A stretch of DNA of 13,719 nt from ECT2AJA-044 sp965658225 (GTDB lineage Bacteria; Bacteroidota; Bacteroidia; Flavobacteriales; ECT2AJA-044), in contig CBFHRK010000054.1 in NCBI GenBank assembly GCA_965658225.1, positions 1 through 13,719 of the forward strand, in the 5' to 3' direction. Below, in pieces: positions 6,671 to 13,719 of this stretch. Position 1 is the first letter of the stretch, and each line of letters opens with the position of its first letter. The translations under genes and the position numbers were made by a program. Under the pieces are notes generated by a model. That model made no database searches, was not told where the DNA came from, and saw only the letters and a program-made list of their open reading frames with translations.

Positions 6671-6691
6671 ACGAATCGCATTTTTATTCGT
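6671..6691. promoter_or_regulatory. Inverted repeat between gdhA and dprA
   Basis: ACGAAT (6671-6676) and ATTCGT (6686-6691) form a perfect 6-bp inverted repeat with a 9-base spacer, just upstream of the gdhA -33 box. The position suits an operator for gdhA or dprA. The short arms make chance a real alternative. Confidence 0.3.
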
Positions 6692-6732
6692 CGAGGCCAC
6701 TCTTTGGCCCCCGCCATTTGTAGGTTCGCAGA

Positions 6733-7833
6733 ATGAACAAAAGCGAACTACAGTACCGTTTAGCGCTCACTCGGATTGACGGAATGGGGCCGGTAAAAAT
6801 TCGAAAATTGATTACCCTTGCTGGAAATGCCGAACCCCTTTTCAATCCGGGACCCGAATTGTATTTACGAGCAGGTAAGAGTCTGCACGATGCGCTAACT
6901 TCCATCTCCAGCCAATCGGAGCAAGCTCTTTCATGGGCAAACAAGAAAGTGAAGCTTTTGATGCAATCCGAATTCACCACTGTATCCTTCGACGAACCGG
7001 GCTACCCATTGCAACTCGCTCGTTGTCACGATGCCCCCCCATTGCTTTTTATCAAAGGAAACCTGTCACTCACACATTCGCGTACGGTGGCCATTGTGGG
7101 CACTCGAAAAGCAACCCCCTATGGAATTGATTTTACCCGCGATTTAGTTGATTACCTATCAGAATATGGCGTGGTTATTATCTCCGGCTTAGCGCATGGC
7201 ATCGATGCTATCGCCCACCAACGTGCCCTGGAAAACGGAATTTCCACTTGGGCTGTTCTGGGTCACGGCTTCGACCGAATATACCCGGGCCGAAATAGAG
7301 CATTGGCAGAACAAATGCTGGAATCGGGTGGCTGGATCACTGAATTTGTCCCGGGACTTAAACCGGAGCGCGAAAACTTTCCGAAACGGAACCGAATTAT
7401 TGCCGGATTGTGCGATGTGTGCATCGTGGTTGAAGCCGCTCGAAAGGGCGGAGCTTTAATTACGGCCGAATTAGCCAATAGCTATGGTCGCGACGTAATG
7501 GCCCTCCCGGGCCGATGCTCCGATACCTATTCACAAGGTTGCAACTCATTGATCCGAACCCATAAAGCTCATTTAATTGAACGACCCTTCAATGTTCCTG
7601 AACTCCTCAATTGGGAAAAGAAAGGCGTACCGCAACAAGCAAAAATTCATTTCGATTTGTCCGCAGACGAAACCTCTTTGCTGAGCTTCTTTCCGCAAGG
7701 AAAACAGCGTATCTCTATAAATGAACTGAGCATTGCCGCGGAAATAGCTGTGCCCGAAACTCTGGCGCTACTGCTTCAACTGGAGCTAAAAAATGCCATC
7801 CGTTCATTTGGGGGCGGTTACTTTAGTCGATAA
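6733..7833 (+). CDS. dprA: DNA-processing protein DprA
   Basis: DprA (Smf) binds incoming single-stranded DNA and loads RecA during natural transformation; it is also kept in many bacteria not known to be competent. The 366 residues show three parts: an N-terminal helical, helix-hairpin-helix-like region (about 5-60, RIDGMGPVKIRKL), the central Rossmann-like DNA-binding domain (about 85-290), and a C-terminal winged-helix domain (about 308-366). Diagnostic motifs are VGTRKATPYG at 122-131, SGLAHGIDAIAH at 151-162, YPGRNRALAEQM at 184-195, FPKRNRIIAGL at 216-226 and GGALITAELA at 239-248. The start ATG lies 130 bases from the divergent gdhA start. A TonB-dependent receptor follows after 26 bases and may share the transcript. 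Confidence 0.95.
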   Translation: MNKSELQYRLALTRIDGMGPVKIRKLITLAGNAEPLFNPGPELYLRAGKSLHDALTSISSQSEQALSWANKKVKLLMQSEFTTVSFDEPGYPLQLARCHDAPPLLFIKGNLSLTHSRTVAIVGTRKATPYGIDFTRDLVDYLSEYGVVIISGLAHGIDAIAHQRALENGISTWAVLGHGFDRIYPGRNRALAEQMLESGGWITEFVPGLKPERENFPKRNRIIAGLCDVCIVVEAARKGGALITAELANSYGRDVMALPGRCSDTYSQGCNSLIRTHKAHLIERPFNVPELLNWEKKGVPQQAKIHFDLSADETSLLSFFPQGKQRISINELSIAAEIAVPETLALLLQLELKNAIRSFGGGYFSR

Positions 7834-7859
7834 AATCAACTTTTGACTACATTCGGTGG

Positions 7860-10169
7860 ATGCAATTCCGCTATTTGATCATCCTTCTTTCTTTCTTCGC
7901 ACTTCCCAGCCTAGGGCAAAGTATTCAAGGCACCGTAATCGACAGAGCATCGGGCAGTCCACTTCCCGGGGCAAATGTGGTTGTCCGCGGAACGCAAATG
8001 GGAACTTCTTGTGATGCCTTGGGGCGTTACGAATTGAACTTAAATACGGGTACATATACACTCGAGTTTAGTTTCTTGGGGTACTTGTCAACTGTATTGA
8101 AAGAAGTGAAAATTTCGGATCCACAGGCTTCTCCGATGCGGATTGACGCCGCCCTTGAGCCCGCTCAAGAATATTTAAAAGCAGTCACAGTGACCGCCGG
8201 AAAGTTTGATCAAGCACTGGAAGAGGTAACCGTTTCGCTCGATATTATAAGCACCCGACTCATAGAAAATAAAAACACCTATCTCCTTCAGGATGTATTA
8301 GAACAGTATTCAGGTATCAATATCACCGACGACCAAGCAAATATTCGCGGCGGTAGCGGGTGGAGCTATGGTGCGGGAACGCGCGTTCAAGTTTTGCTCG
8401 ATGGACTTCCCATGATCGATGGCGGCTCGGGGCAAGTTCAATGGAAATCTATTCCAACCGAATTGGTGGAGCAAATAGAAGTCATTAAAGGAGCGAGCAG
8501 TGCACTCTACGGATCATCAGCCTTGAACGGGGTAATCAATGTGCGAACAAAACCGGCCAGCGATTCCCTAATCACGGAGCTCACTCTTTTTTCAGGAGTT
8601 TATGGAAATCCGCCGCGATCAGAACTAAAGTGGTGGTCGGGACCTCAAACCTTTTCAGGGTTAAACTGGCGCACCTCTTGGTCCGACGGTGCCGACGGAA
8701 TTACGCTCGGTGGCCATGCCTTGCGTGATGACGGATTCGAATATAATGTGGAAGATCACCGTATGCGTCTTGAGGGCGGTTGGAACCATCGAGCCGAAGG
8801 CTCCAAATGGGAGTACGGTTTAAATGCCAGTATAAATTACCGCAAAAGTGGTGATGCCCTTATTTGGAATTCCGAAGATGAAGGCTACATTCCGCTCGAT
8901 AGCGCGAGTACGATTACGGAAGCAAATTTTGTCTACATCGACCCGTATGCTATTTGGCGGGGCAACCGATGGGTGCATCAAATAAAGGGTCGCTTCCTCG
9001 CGAACAACAATATCAGTAGGTCGGAAACGAATAACTACGACAATGCCTTTCAAACCTATTATACCGAATATCAAGGTCAGTACTTTTTAGATGAATCTTT
9101 CGCCCTCACGGGCGGATTAGTCAACAGTTGGAGCCTTGTTGACGCCGAACTCTTTCAAGGAGCTCATGACAGTTACAATTTGGCTGGGTATCTTCAACTC
9201 GATAAGAAATACGGGAAATTGAATTTTTCGCTTGGCGGTCGATACGAGTATTTTCGTTTAAATGAGGCGACTTATAGTAGACCCGTCTTGAGAAGCGGAA
9301 TTAACTACGCTATTTCCAAAGCTACCTTCTTTAGGGCCAGTTTTGGCCAAGGATATCGCTTCCCTACTATGGCTGAAAAATTTACTGCTGCCAATGTTGG
9401 GGCAATCTGGATCTATCCGAACGAAGACCTTGAGCCGGAAAGCGGATGGAGTGCTGAAATTGGGCTGAAACAAGGTTTTAAAATAGGCGCATGGAAAGGA
9501 TTCATTGACGGAGCCGCTTTTTGGATGCGCTACGACAATATGATGGAATTCACTTTTGCTCGTTGGGCCGAAAACAACGACATAAATCAGTTCTTCGGAC
9601 TCGGGTTTAAAAGTGTAAACATCGGCACCTCCGACATCAAGGGGTTCGAAATTAGCACGGCAATGGAATACAGCATTGGGAAACACCGCTGGCAACTGAT
9701 GGGCGGATACACCTTTATGAATCCGACCATAGCAAACCCAAACGAAGTTTTCGCCACGGCAATTCCCATTGGTACCTTATGGCCCGATTCGCTAACGTAT
9801 GCAAATACAAGCTCGGACCCTTCCGGAATCCTGAAATATCGGTACCAGCATTTATTAAAACTCGATCTACAATACAACTATCAAAAATGGTCTGCAGGGG
9901 CATCGGTCCGACTCAATGACTTCATGCAAAACGTAGATCTCATTTTCGTATCAGATTTATTCAATTCACAAGTACCGGGAATCGCGGATAGTCGGGATCG
10001 TTTGAATCAAGGAGATGTACTATGGGATTTTAGAGTGGGCTATTCGCTAAACCCCAATTTTCAAATTCGCTTTCTGGTGCAAAATGCCTTCAACCGCGAA
10101 GTCCTGGTACGGCCAGCCAAACTCGCTCCGCCCACTCAATTTACCCTTCAAATTCAAACCCGCTTTTAA
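7860..10169 (+). CDS. TonB-dependent outer-membrane receptor
   Basis: Imports a scarce substrate across the outer membrane using TonB/ExbBD energy. Of 769 residues, 1-20 are a signal peptide (ending PSLGQS). About 21-108 is a carboxypeptidase-regulatory-like domain (GTVIDRASGSPLPGANVVV, FSFLGYLS) usual in Bacteroidota receptors. About 118-232 is the plug, with RGGSGWSYGAGTRVQVLLDG and VEVIKGASSALYGSSALNGV-type motifs (here EQIEVIKGASSALYG). From about 240 it is a 22-strand-type barrel ending in QIQTRF with a terminal Phe. There is no SusD partner and the length is below that of SusC proteins, so a siderophore, cobalamin or other small-molecule receptor is more likely than a glycan importer. 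The substrate cannot be read. The stop overlaps the next gene's start (TAATG), so the two are translationally coupled. A poor promoter match (AACTTTTG, 7838-7845) lies before the ATG. Confidence 0.93.
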   Translation: MQFRYLIILLSFFALPSLGQSIQGTVIDRASGSPLPGANVVVRGTQMGTSCDALGRYELNLNTGTYTLEFSFLGYLSTVLKEVKISDPQASPMRIDAALEPAQEYLKAVTVTAGKFDQALEEVTVSLDIISTRLIENKNTYLLQDVLEQYSGINITDDQANIRGGSGWSYGAGTRVQVLLDGLPMIDGGSGQVQWKSIPTELVEQIEVIKGASSALYGSSALNGVINVRTKPASDSLITELTLFSGVYGNPPRSELKWWSGPQTFSGLNWRTSWSDGADGITLGGHALRDDGFEYNVEDHRMRLEGGWNHRAEGSKWEYGLNASINYRKSGDALIWNSEDEGYIPLDSASTITEANFVYIDPYAIWRGNRWVHQIKGRFLANNNISRSETNNYDNAFQTYYTEYQGQYFLDESFALTGGLVNSWSLVDAELFQGAHDSYNLAGYLQLDKKYGKLNFSLGGRYEYFRLNEATYSRPVLRSGINYAISKATFFRASFGQGYRFPTMAEKFTAANVGAIWIYPNEDLEPESGWSAEIGLKQGFKIGAWKGFIDGAAFWMRYDNMMEFTFARWAENNDINQFFGLGFKSVNIGTSDIKGFEISTAMEYSIGKHRWQLMGGYTFMNPTIANPNEVFATAIPIGTLWPDSLTYANTSSDPSGILKYRYQHLLKLDLQYNYQKWSAGASVRLNDFMQNVDLIFVSDLFNSQVPGIADSRDRLNQGDVLWDFRVGYSLNPNFQIRFLVQNAFNREVLVRPAKLAPPTQFTLQIQTRF

Positions 10170-11011
10170 TGAGGATTTTGAAGAAAGCGCTGAAATGGCT
10201 ATTCCTTGTTTTCGCGATTCTTGTGCTTATCTTATTGCTCTTCGCCGAAGGAATTGATCGCTATTGGGGGAGTGAAAAAGGTGCGCTACACTTATACAGC
10301 GAGGTACAGCAACCGAAAAACATACAGAGGACCCCCGGCGGAATTCGATATATCGAGATTGGAAATCCAACCAAGCCCGCTCTACTTTTTATTCATGGCG
10401 CCCCTGGAAGTCTATTCGATGGGTTAGCCCTTGCCAAAGTAGACTCGATCTATGAGGACTTTCGACTTTTAATAATTGACCGCCCGGGATACGGGGGAAC
10501 GCGACCACATAAACCACTCCCCTCTATTTGGCAACAAGCGGTTCGTTGTTCCGAGGTACTTGAATCCGAAACCGAAAAATCATTAGTAGTGGGACACAGT
10601 TATGGTGCCCCCATTGGAGTTGTGATGGGAGCGCTATATCCAGACAAAATTGAACGGGTAATTTCCCTTGCGGGACAGTTTGACCCAGAAAATGAAATTG
10701 TATTTCCCATTTCTAATTGGATAAGGTCTCCTTTATTTAAATGGATACTTCCTAGAATGATTTGGACTTCGAATGAAGAAAAAATGAATCATGATAAAGC
10801 TCAAAAGGAAGTATTGAACTTGTATCCATTGTTAGAACCCAAAGTACTAGTGGTGCACGGCGATCAAGATAAACTTGTTCCATATGGTAACGCTGCATTC
10901 ATTATGAAGCAGTTACCAGAAAGCGCACAATTTTGGACGCTCCCAGGAAAAGATCACCCTATTCACATAACGGATATTGACTTAGTTATTGAATCGATTT
11001 ACAAACAGTAA
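10169..11011 (+). CDS. Membrane-anchored alpha/beta hydrolase
   Basis: A 280-residue hydrolase. Residues 9-26 form one hydrophobic segment (KWLFLVFAILVLILLLFA) after a basic start, a membrane anchor likely to leave the catalytic domain in the periplasm. The alpha/beta fold is clear: oxyanion-hole HGAPG at 76-80, DRPGYGG at 104-110, nucleophile elbow GHSYG with Ser144, acid Asp234 in HGDQDKLVP, and His263 (or His266) in GKDHPIHI. All three triad residues are present, so it should be active as an esterase, lipase or peptidase; the substrate is not evident. Its ATG overlaps the stop of the TonB receptor by one base, so it may process what that receptor imports, for instance an ester-linked ligand. 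That link is inference from context. Confidence 0.88.
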   Translation: MRILKKALKWLFLVFAILVLILLLFAEGIDRYWGSEKGALHLYSEVQQPKNIQRTPGGIRYIEIGNPTKPALLFIHGAPGSLFDGLALAKVDSIYEDFRLLIIDRPGYGGTRPHKPLPSIWQQAVRCSEVLESETEKSLVVGHSYGAPIGVVMGALYPDKIERVISLAGQFDPENEIVFPISNWIRSPLFKWILPRMIWTSNEEKMNHDKAQKEVLNLYPLLEPKVLVVHGDQDKLVPYGNAAFIMKQLPESAQFWTLPGKDHPIHITDIDLVIESIYKQ

Positions 11012-11071
11012 GGGTCGACTTAGTCCATTTTCACTCGTTTTTCGTTACTTTCTCATCTTAAACCGACTACC

Positions 11072-12421
11072 ATGAAGAGAATTCTACTACTCTGCTCTTT
11101 GTTTTTTGCCTTTGTTGGAAATGCTCAAACGGGTATTCAATGCGACGGCGTCGACGATCATATTATTGTGCCCAGCGCATCTAATCAGATCGTAAATCAA
11201 GACTTAAGTATGGCCTTTTGGGTACGCCCGACGAATGCAAATCCGGGCTTCCCAAATTTTGATGGCTTCGCAGGTTTTAGAAATAATTCCAATGCCGATT
11301 TCTACATCCTCCAGTTAAGCGCTACAAATGTAGAGTGCCGCTTTCGAGGAAGTAATGGATTGAATTATGATTACGTATTTACCGGATTGGTGTTAAACGC
11401 TTGGAATCATTTCGTTATGACACACGATGGATCCACTTTAACTGTTTATCACAATGGGGTACTTGCCGGATCTGTACCCGCTCCTTCAATGATTACTGCC
11501 AGCGGCGTGAACTTCACCATTGGCAGAACCGATTTTCAAACAACTCCTTTCTATACAACAGGGGCTTTTGACGATGTTGCCGTTTGGAGTCGAGCCATCA
11601 CAGCAGCAGAAGTTGCCACACTCTATTCTTCATGCAGCATCGACCTCAACTCGCTCAACTTAGTTTTGTGCTATCAATTCAATGAAGGTCTTGCGGGCGC
11701 CAATAACACCTCTATCACCCAGGCCCTCGACAGTCAAGGAAATCTCAATGGAACCTACACTGGCTTTGCCATGACGGGATCTACCTCTAATTTCGTTACG
11801 CGCTCCGAAAGCGTATCCGATTCAAGTACAGTGACCGAGTGCTTTAGTTACACGACTCCCGGTGGCCAAACCTATACACAATCCGGAATATACGTCGACA
11901 GCCTTCAGACATCAACGGGTTGCGACAGTGTGATTACCCTTGATTTGACGATTAAAACGGTGGACACAACGATCAGTCAAACCGGAACAACCTTAACCGC
12001 AAATCAGGCCGGAGGCCTATTGTATCAATGGATTAATTGTGGCGTTGGAACTACGCTCAATACTGGGCAAACCTATACGGCAACGCAAAATGGTGATTAT
12101 GCCTGTATTGTAACCTACGACGGCTGTCAAGACACTACCGAATGTGTCACTGTTCAGGGAATAGGGCTTCAAGGTACTGGCTCATCGGATTGGAAAATAT
12201 ATCCGAATCCTACCCACAACCAGTTTGTTCTTGAATCGAACAGAAAGGAAGAATTAGACATAAAAATTTATGATGCCGTGGGTCGATGCGCCCATCAATT
12301 GAATCAAGTTTTCTTCGAGGAGCGCTTAAGTATTGATATTAGCGGCCTCCCGGCCGGATGGTACACAGTGAAGATCAAGTCGGACCACGATGAAACGGTA
12401 CAAAAACTTCTTGTTGACTAA
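11072..12421 (+). CDS. T9SS-secreted protein with LamG-like and sorting domains
   Basis: A 449-residue secreted protein. Residues 1-18 are a signal peptide ending VGNAQ. About 22-190 is a LamG/concanavalin-like jelly-roll domain: CDGVDDHIIVP, then LSMAFWVRP, WNHFVMTHDGSTLTVYHNG and DDVAVWSRAITAAEVATLY. About 265-294 holds the 'GQTYTQSGIYVDSLQ..GCDSVITLDLTI' module, and about 318-361 an Ig-like 'YQWINCG..GDYACIV' module. Both are common in Flavobacteriales surface proteins. Residues 374-449 are a type A T9SS sorting domain (WKIYPNPTHNQFVLES at the start, KLLVD at the end), so it should be exported by T9SS and probably attached to the surface. There is no catalytic motif; carbohydrate or protein binding is likely. 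Nine Cys in the 190-360 part suggest disulphides. The stop overlaps that of the GH17-like gene by 4 bases. Confidence 0.9.
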   Translation: MKRILLLCSLFFAFVGNAQTGIQCDGVDDHIIVPSASNQIVNQDLSMAFWVRPTNANPGFPNFDGFAGFRNNSNADFYILQLSATNVECRFRGSNGLNYDYVFTGLVLNAWNHFVMTHDGSTLTVYHNGVLAGSVPAPSMITASGVNFTIGRTDFQTTPFYTTGAFDDVAVWSRAITAAEVATLYSSCSIDLNSLNLVLCYQFNEGLAGANNTSITQALDSQGNLNGTYTGFAMTGSTSNFVTRSESVSDSSTVTECFSYTTPGGQTYTQSGIYVDSLQTSTGCDSVITLDLTIKTVDTTISQTGTTLTANQAGGLLYQWINCGVGTTLNTGQTYTATQNGDYACIVTYDGCQDTTECVTVQGIGLQGTGSSDWKIYPNPTHNQFVLESNRKEELDIKIYDAVGRCAHQLNQVFFEERLSIDISGLPAGWYTVKIKSDHDETVQKLLVD

Positions 12422-13656
12422 CGTTCACTCATTTTTGGTGGAATAAAAGAACGTCTCAAAGCTTCAGAACTGCTGCCGTTTAGGCTTTTTCGCAAGGGTT
12501 TTCCTCCACGAGTTAATCCATTTAAAACGCCTTCATCAAAAGTATCCCAAAGAGGCATCTTTACAACTCCATCTACCGAAATGAGTCCAAAATGATTCTC
12601 ACTTCCTCCCGAATTGTCGCCGCCTTTCCAAGGCTCGTCAAAAGCTTCAAAATAAAAGCAAGCCATGTTCTGGGATTGAAGATGGGCGCGGATCTCTTGA
12701 TAATAAACCATTTGCTTTAACTCGTCAGCTGCTCCAGACCCTGCTCCACCATAAAGAAGATTATCTTCTGACGCCCAACCCGTTTCTCCTACGTGAATGG
12801 GCTTGTCTATTCCCAAACGGAGCATATATTGCCTGACGGATTCAATTTGAGTTTGTACGCGACGAACACCTCGATCCATAGACGATCGAATTTGATCTTC
12901 TTTCGTCCACGGTTCTTCTTCCGCAGGTATCCACCACCATTCCGGATTGTAATGTGAATCGTGAAAGGGGTAAGAATGTACACTCAAGTAATCTACCGAT
13001 TCAATTAATGAATCCAATGCAGGCAAATGGTAGGAATCATCATCTCCGCCCCAAGAGGCGAAATTATCCGAAGTAGTGATCCATAAATCAGCCGGCAGCT
13101 CTCCCTTAGATTTCATCTCTTGAAGCCTCAGAACCTCCTTAAGAATAATTCTAGGGTGCACGTAATAGTCTGCAGCCCAATGCACCATCGATTCATTACC
13201 CACGGCAATGATCTTTACGATATCGGGAAATTGATTGGCAAGTTCAATAGACTTTAAAATTTCAGCCTCGTTCTCTTTTATATCGGGCCTGTCGTGAATT
13301 GGCTCTGAAGTTCGAGCTCCTTCGCACTGCATCCAAGCGCCGAGCATTACATACATCTCAAAATTTTCATCGGCCCTCTTCATTTCATCAATGGCTTGAA
13401 GAAGCCTTGGAGTGTGCTCATACAAACGAGCGTGATAGGTTCTCAAAACGCGATACCCGAGGGCATTCAGAATCTTCAAGTCCTCTTTGATCTCATCAAC
13501 ACTAGGAGCCACGGAGCGGTCTTGATTTCGATACCCTCCATAGGCTATTGCCGGGTACTCGGGGTTTCCTAGAATATCTTTTGCCGACTTGCTCTCTGGA
13601 CGGCAAGCGCTGAAAAAGAGTAAAAGAGCAACAAAAATTACCGCCCTGTTCTTCAT
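12418..13656 (-). CDS. GH17-like beta-1,3-glucan hydrolase, lipoprotein
   Basis: A 412-residue predicted lipoprotein. The signal peptide ends in lipobox FSAC with Cys18, so it is probably anchored in the outer membrane. The rest is a TIM-barrel with family GH17 features: GYRVLRTYHA at 67-76, the acid/base Glu155 in VGNES (152-156), HSYPF at 227-231, the nucleophile Glu291 in HVGETGWAS (288-296), and FEAFDEPWKG at 336-345 at the end of the barrel. GH17 enzymes cleave or transfer beta-1,3-glucans such as laminarin. Whether this one is an endo-glucanase, an exo-enzyme or a transglycosylase cannot be read. Its ATG lies 7 bases after the stop of an upstream gene on the same strand, so it is a distal operon gene. 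Its 3' end overlaps the convergent T9SS-protein gene. Confidence 0.85.
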   Translation of the reverse strand: MKNRAVIFVALLLFFSACRPESKSAKDILGNPEYPAIAYGGYRNQDRSVAPSVDEIKEDLKILNALGYRVLRTYHARLYEHTPRLLQAIDEMKRADENFEMYVMLGAWMQCEGARTSEPIHDRPDIKENEAEILKSIELANQFPDIVKIIAVGNESMVHWAADYYVHPRIILKEVLRLQEMKSKGELPADLWITTSDNFASWGGDDDSYHLPALDSLIESVDYLSVHSYPFHDSHYNPEWWWIPAEEEPWTKEDQIRSSMDRGVRRVQTQIESVRQYMLRLGIDKPIHVGETGWASEDNLLYGGAGSGAADELKQMVYYQEIRAHLQSQNMACFYFEAFDEPWKGGDNSGGSENHFGLISVDGVVKMPLWDTFDEGVLNGLTRGGKPLRKSLNGSSSEALRRSFIPPKMSER

Positions 13657-13663
13657 AAATCCC

Positions 13664-13719
13664 TTAATCGTTTATGACTACTTTATGACTGGAATATTGT
13701 CCGCCTTGATTGATACTCA
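13664..13719 (-). CDS. C-terminal end of an upstream gene, possible T9SS cargo
   Basis: On the minus strand an open frame enters from the right edge and ends in TAA at 13664-13666 after SINQGGQYSSHKVVIND, 7 bases before the GH17-like ATG. The ending 'Y..(S)HKVVIND' resembles the last strand of T9SS sorting domains (a Lys followed by three aliphatic residues at the C-terminus). Only 17 residues are visible, and a second minus-strand frame here also stops (at a TAG), so both the gene and the T9SS reading are tentative. The tight spacing is the main support. Confidence 0.5.
   Translation of the reverse strand, partial: SINQGGQYSSHKVVIND

Noticed and set aside
9258..9695. A 145-codon minus-strand open frame opposite the TonB receptor.
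   Set aside because: It is antisense to the receptor's barrel region and has no recognisable motif or promoter.
12343..12358. GC-rich palindrome CGGCC-TCCC-GGCCG near the end of the T9SS-protein gene as a terminator.
   Set aside because: The stem is only 5 bp with no T-tract on either strand, and it encodes the conserved SGLPAG turn of the sorting domain.
13671..13690. Direct repeat TTTATGACT twice with an 11-bp period just upstream of the GH17-like gene, possible operator.
   Set aside because: The repeat falls inside the likely end of the upstream coding sequence (the SSHKVVIN codons), and with a 7-bp gap to the next gene an operator there is unlikely.

Overview
The window reads as ordinary chromosome from a marine-type member of the Bacteroidota, most likely the Flavobacteriales. 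Four things point there. Promoter-like -7 elements fit the Bacteroidota consensus TAnnTTTG (upstream of the TetR gene, asnS, rpoN and gdhA), while clear Shine-Dalgarno sequences are not evident. There is a type IX secretion (T9SS) C-terminal sorting domain. The TonB-dependent receptor carries an N-terminal carboxypeptidase-regulatory-like domain. The asnS, rpoN and gdhA products are typical of the phylum. I see no rRNA, tRNA, CRISPR array, insertion sequence, phage gene or integration scar, and no gene-free stretch longer than about 220 bases.

Left edge (1-957): a minus-strand operon begins here with a TetR-family regulator, overlapped by the start of a TolC-type outer-membrane efflux gene that runs off the window. 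The intergenic region before asnS holds an inverted-plus-direct repeat of GGAAACA, a good candidate operator for the TetR protein, and two tandem GC-rich hairpins of unknown role.

Centre (958-6602): asnS (asparaginyl-tRNA synthetase) and rpoN (sigma-54) lie on the plus strand, separated by a 62-bp gap holding a nested inverted repeat. rpoN overlaps by one base a membrane protein that looks like a divergent PAP2 phosphatase. That gene converges on a small outer-membrane beta-barrel gene so tightly that the stop codons overlap, and a 12-bp perfect inverted repeat resembling a terminator lies inside the membrane protein's coding sequence. Upstream of the barrel gene is gdhA (NADP-type glutamate dehydrogenase), with a strong intrinsic terminator of its own and a good promoter.

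Right (6733-13719): dprA (DNA uptake/recombination) is divergent from gdhA. It is followed by a TonB-dependent receptor and a membrane-anchored alpha/beta hydrolase joined by a TAATG overlap, which suggests a coupled outer-membrane uptake and ester/amide-processing pair of unknown substrate. Next is a T9SS-secreted protein with a LamG-like domain. It converges, again with a 4-bp stop overlap, on a GH17-like lipoprotein glycosidase on the minus strand. Seven bases upstream of the glycosidase is the end of another gene whose last residues look like a T9SS tail. The right edge therefore probably belongs to a beta-1,3-glucan (laminarin-type) utilisation operon.

I do not see a clearly new multi-gene system. 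The most unusual signals are at the DNA and RNA level: a terminator-like hairpin embedded in a conserved protein motif, two convergent pairs with overlapping stops, the TetR operator candidate, and the hairpins flanking asnS.
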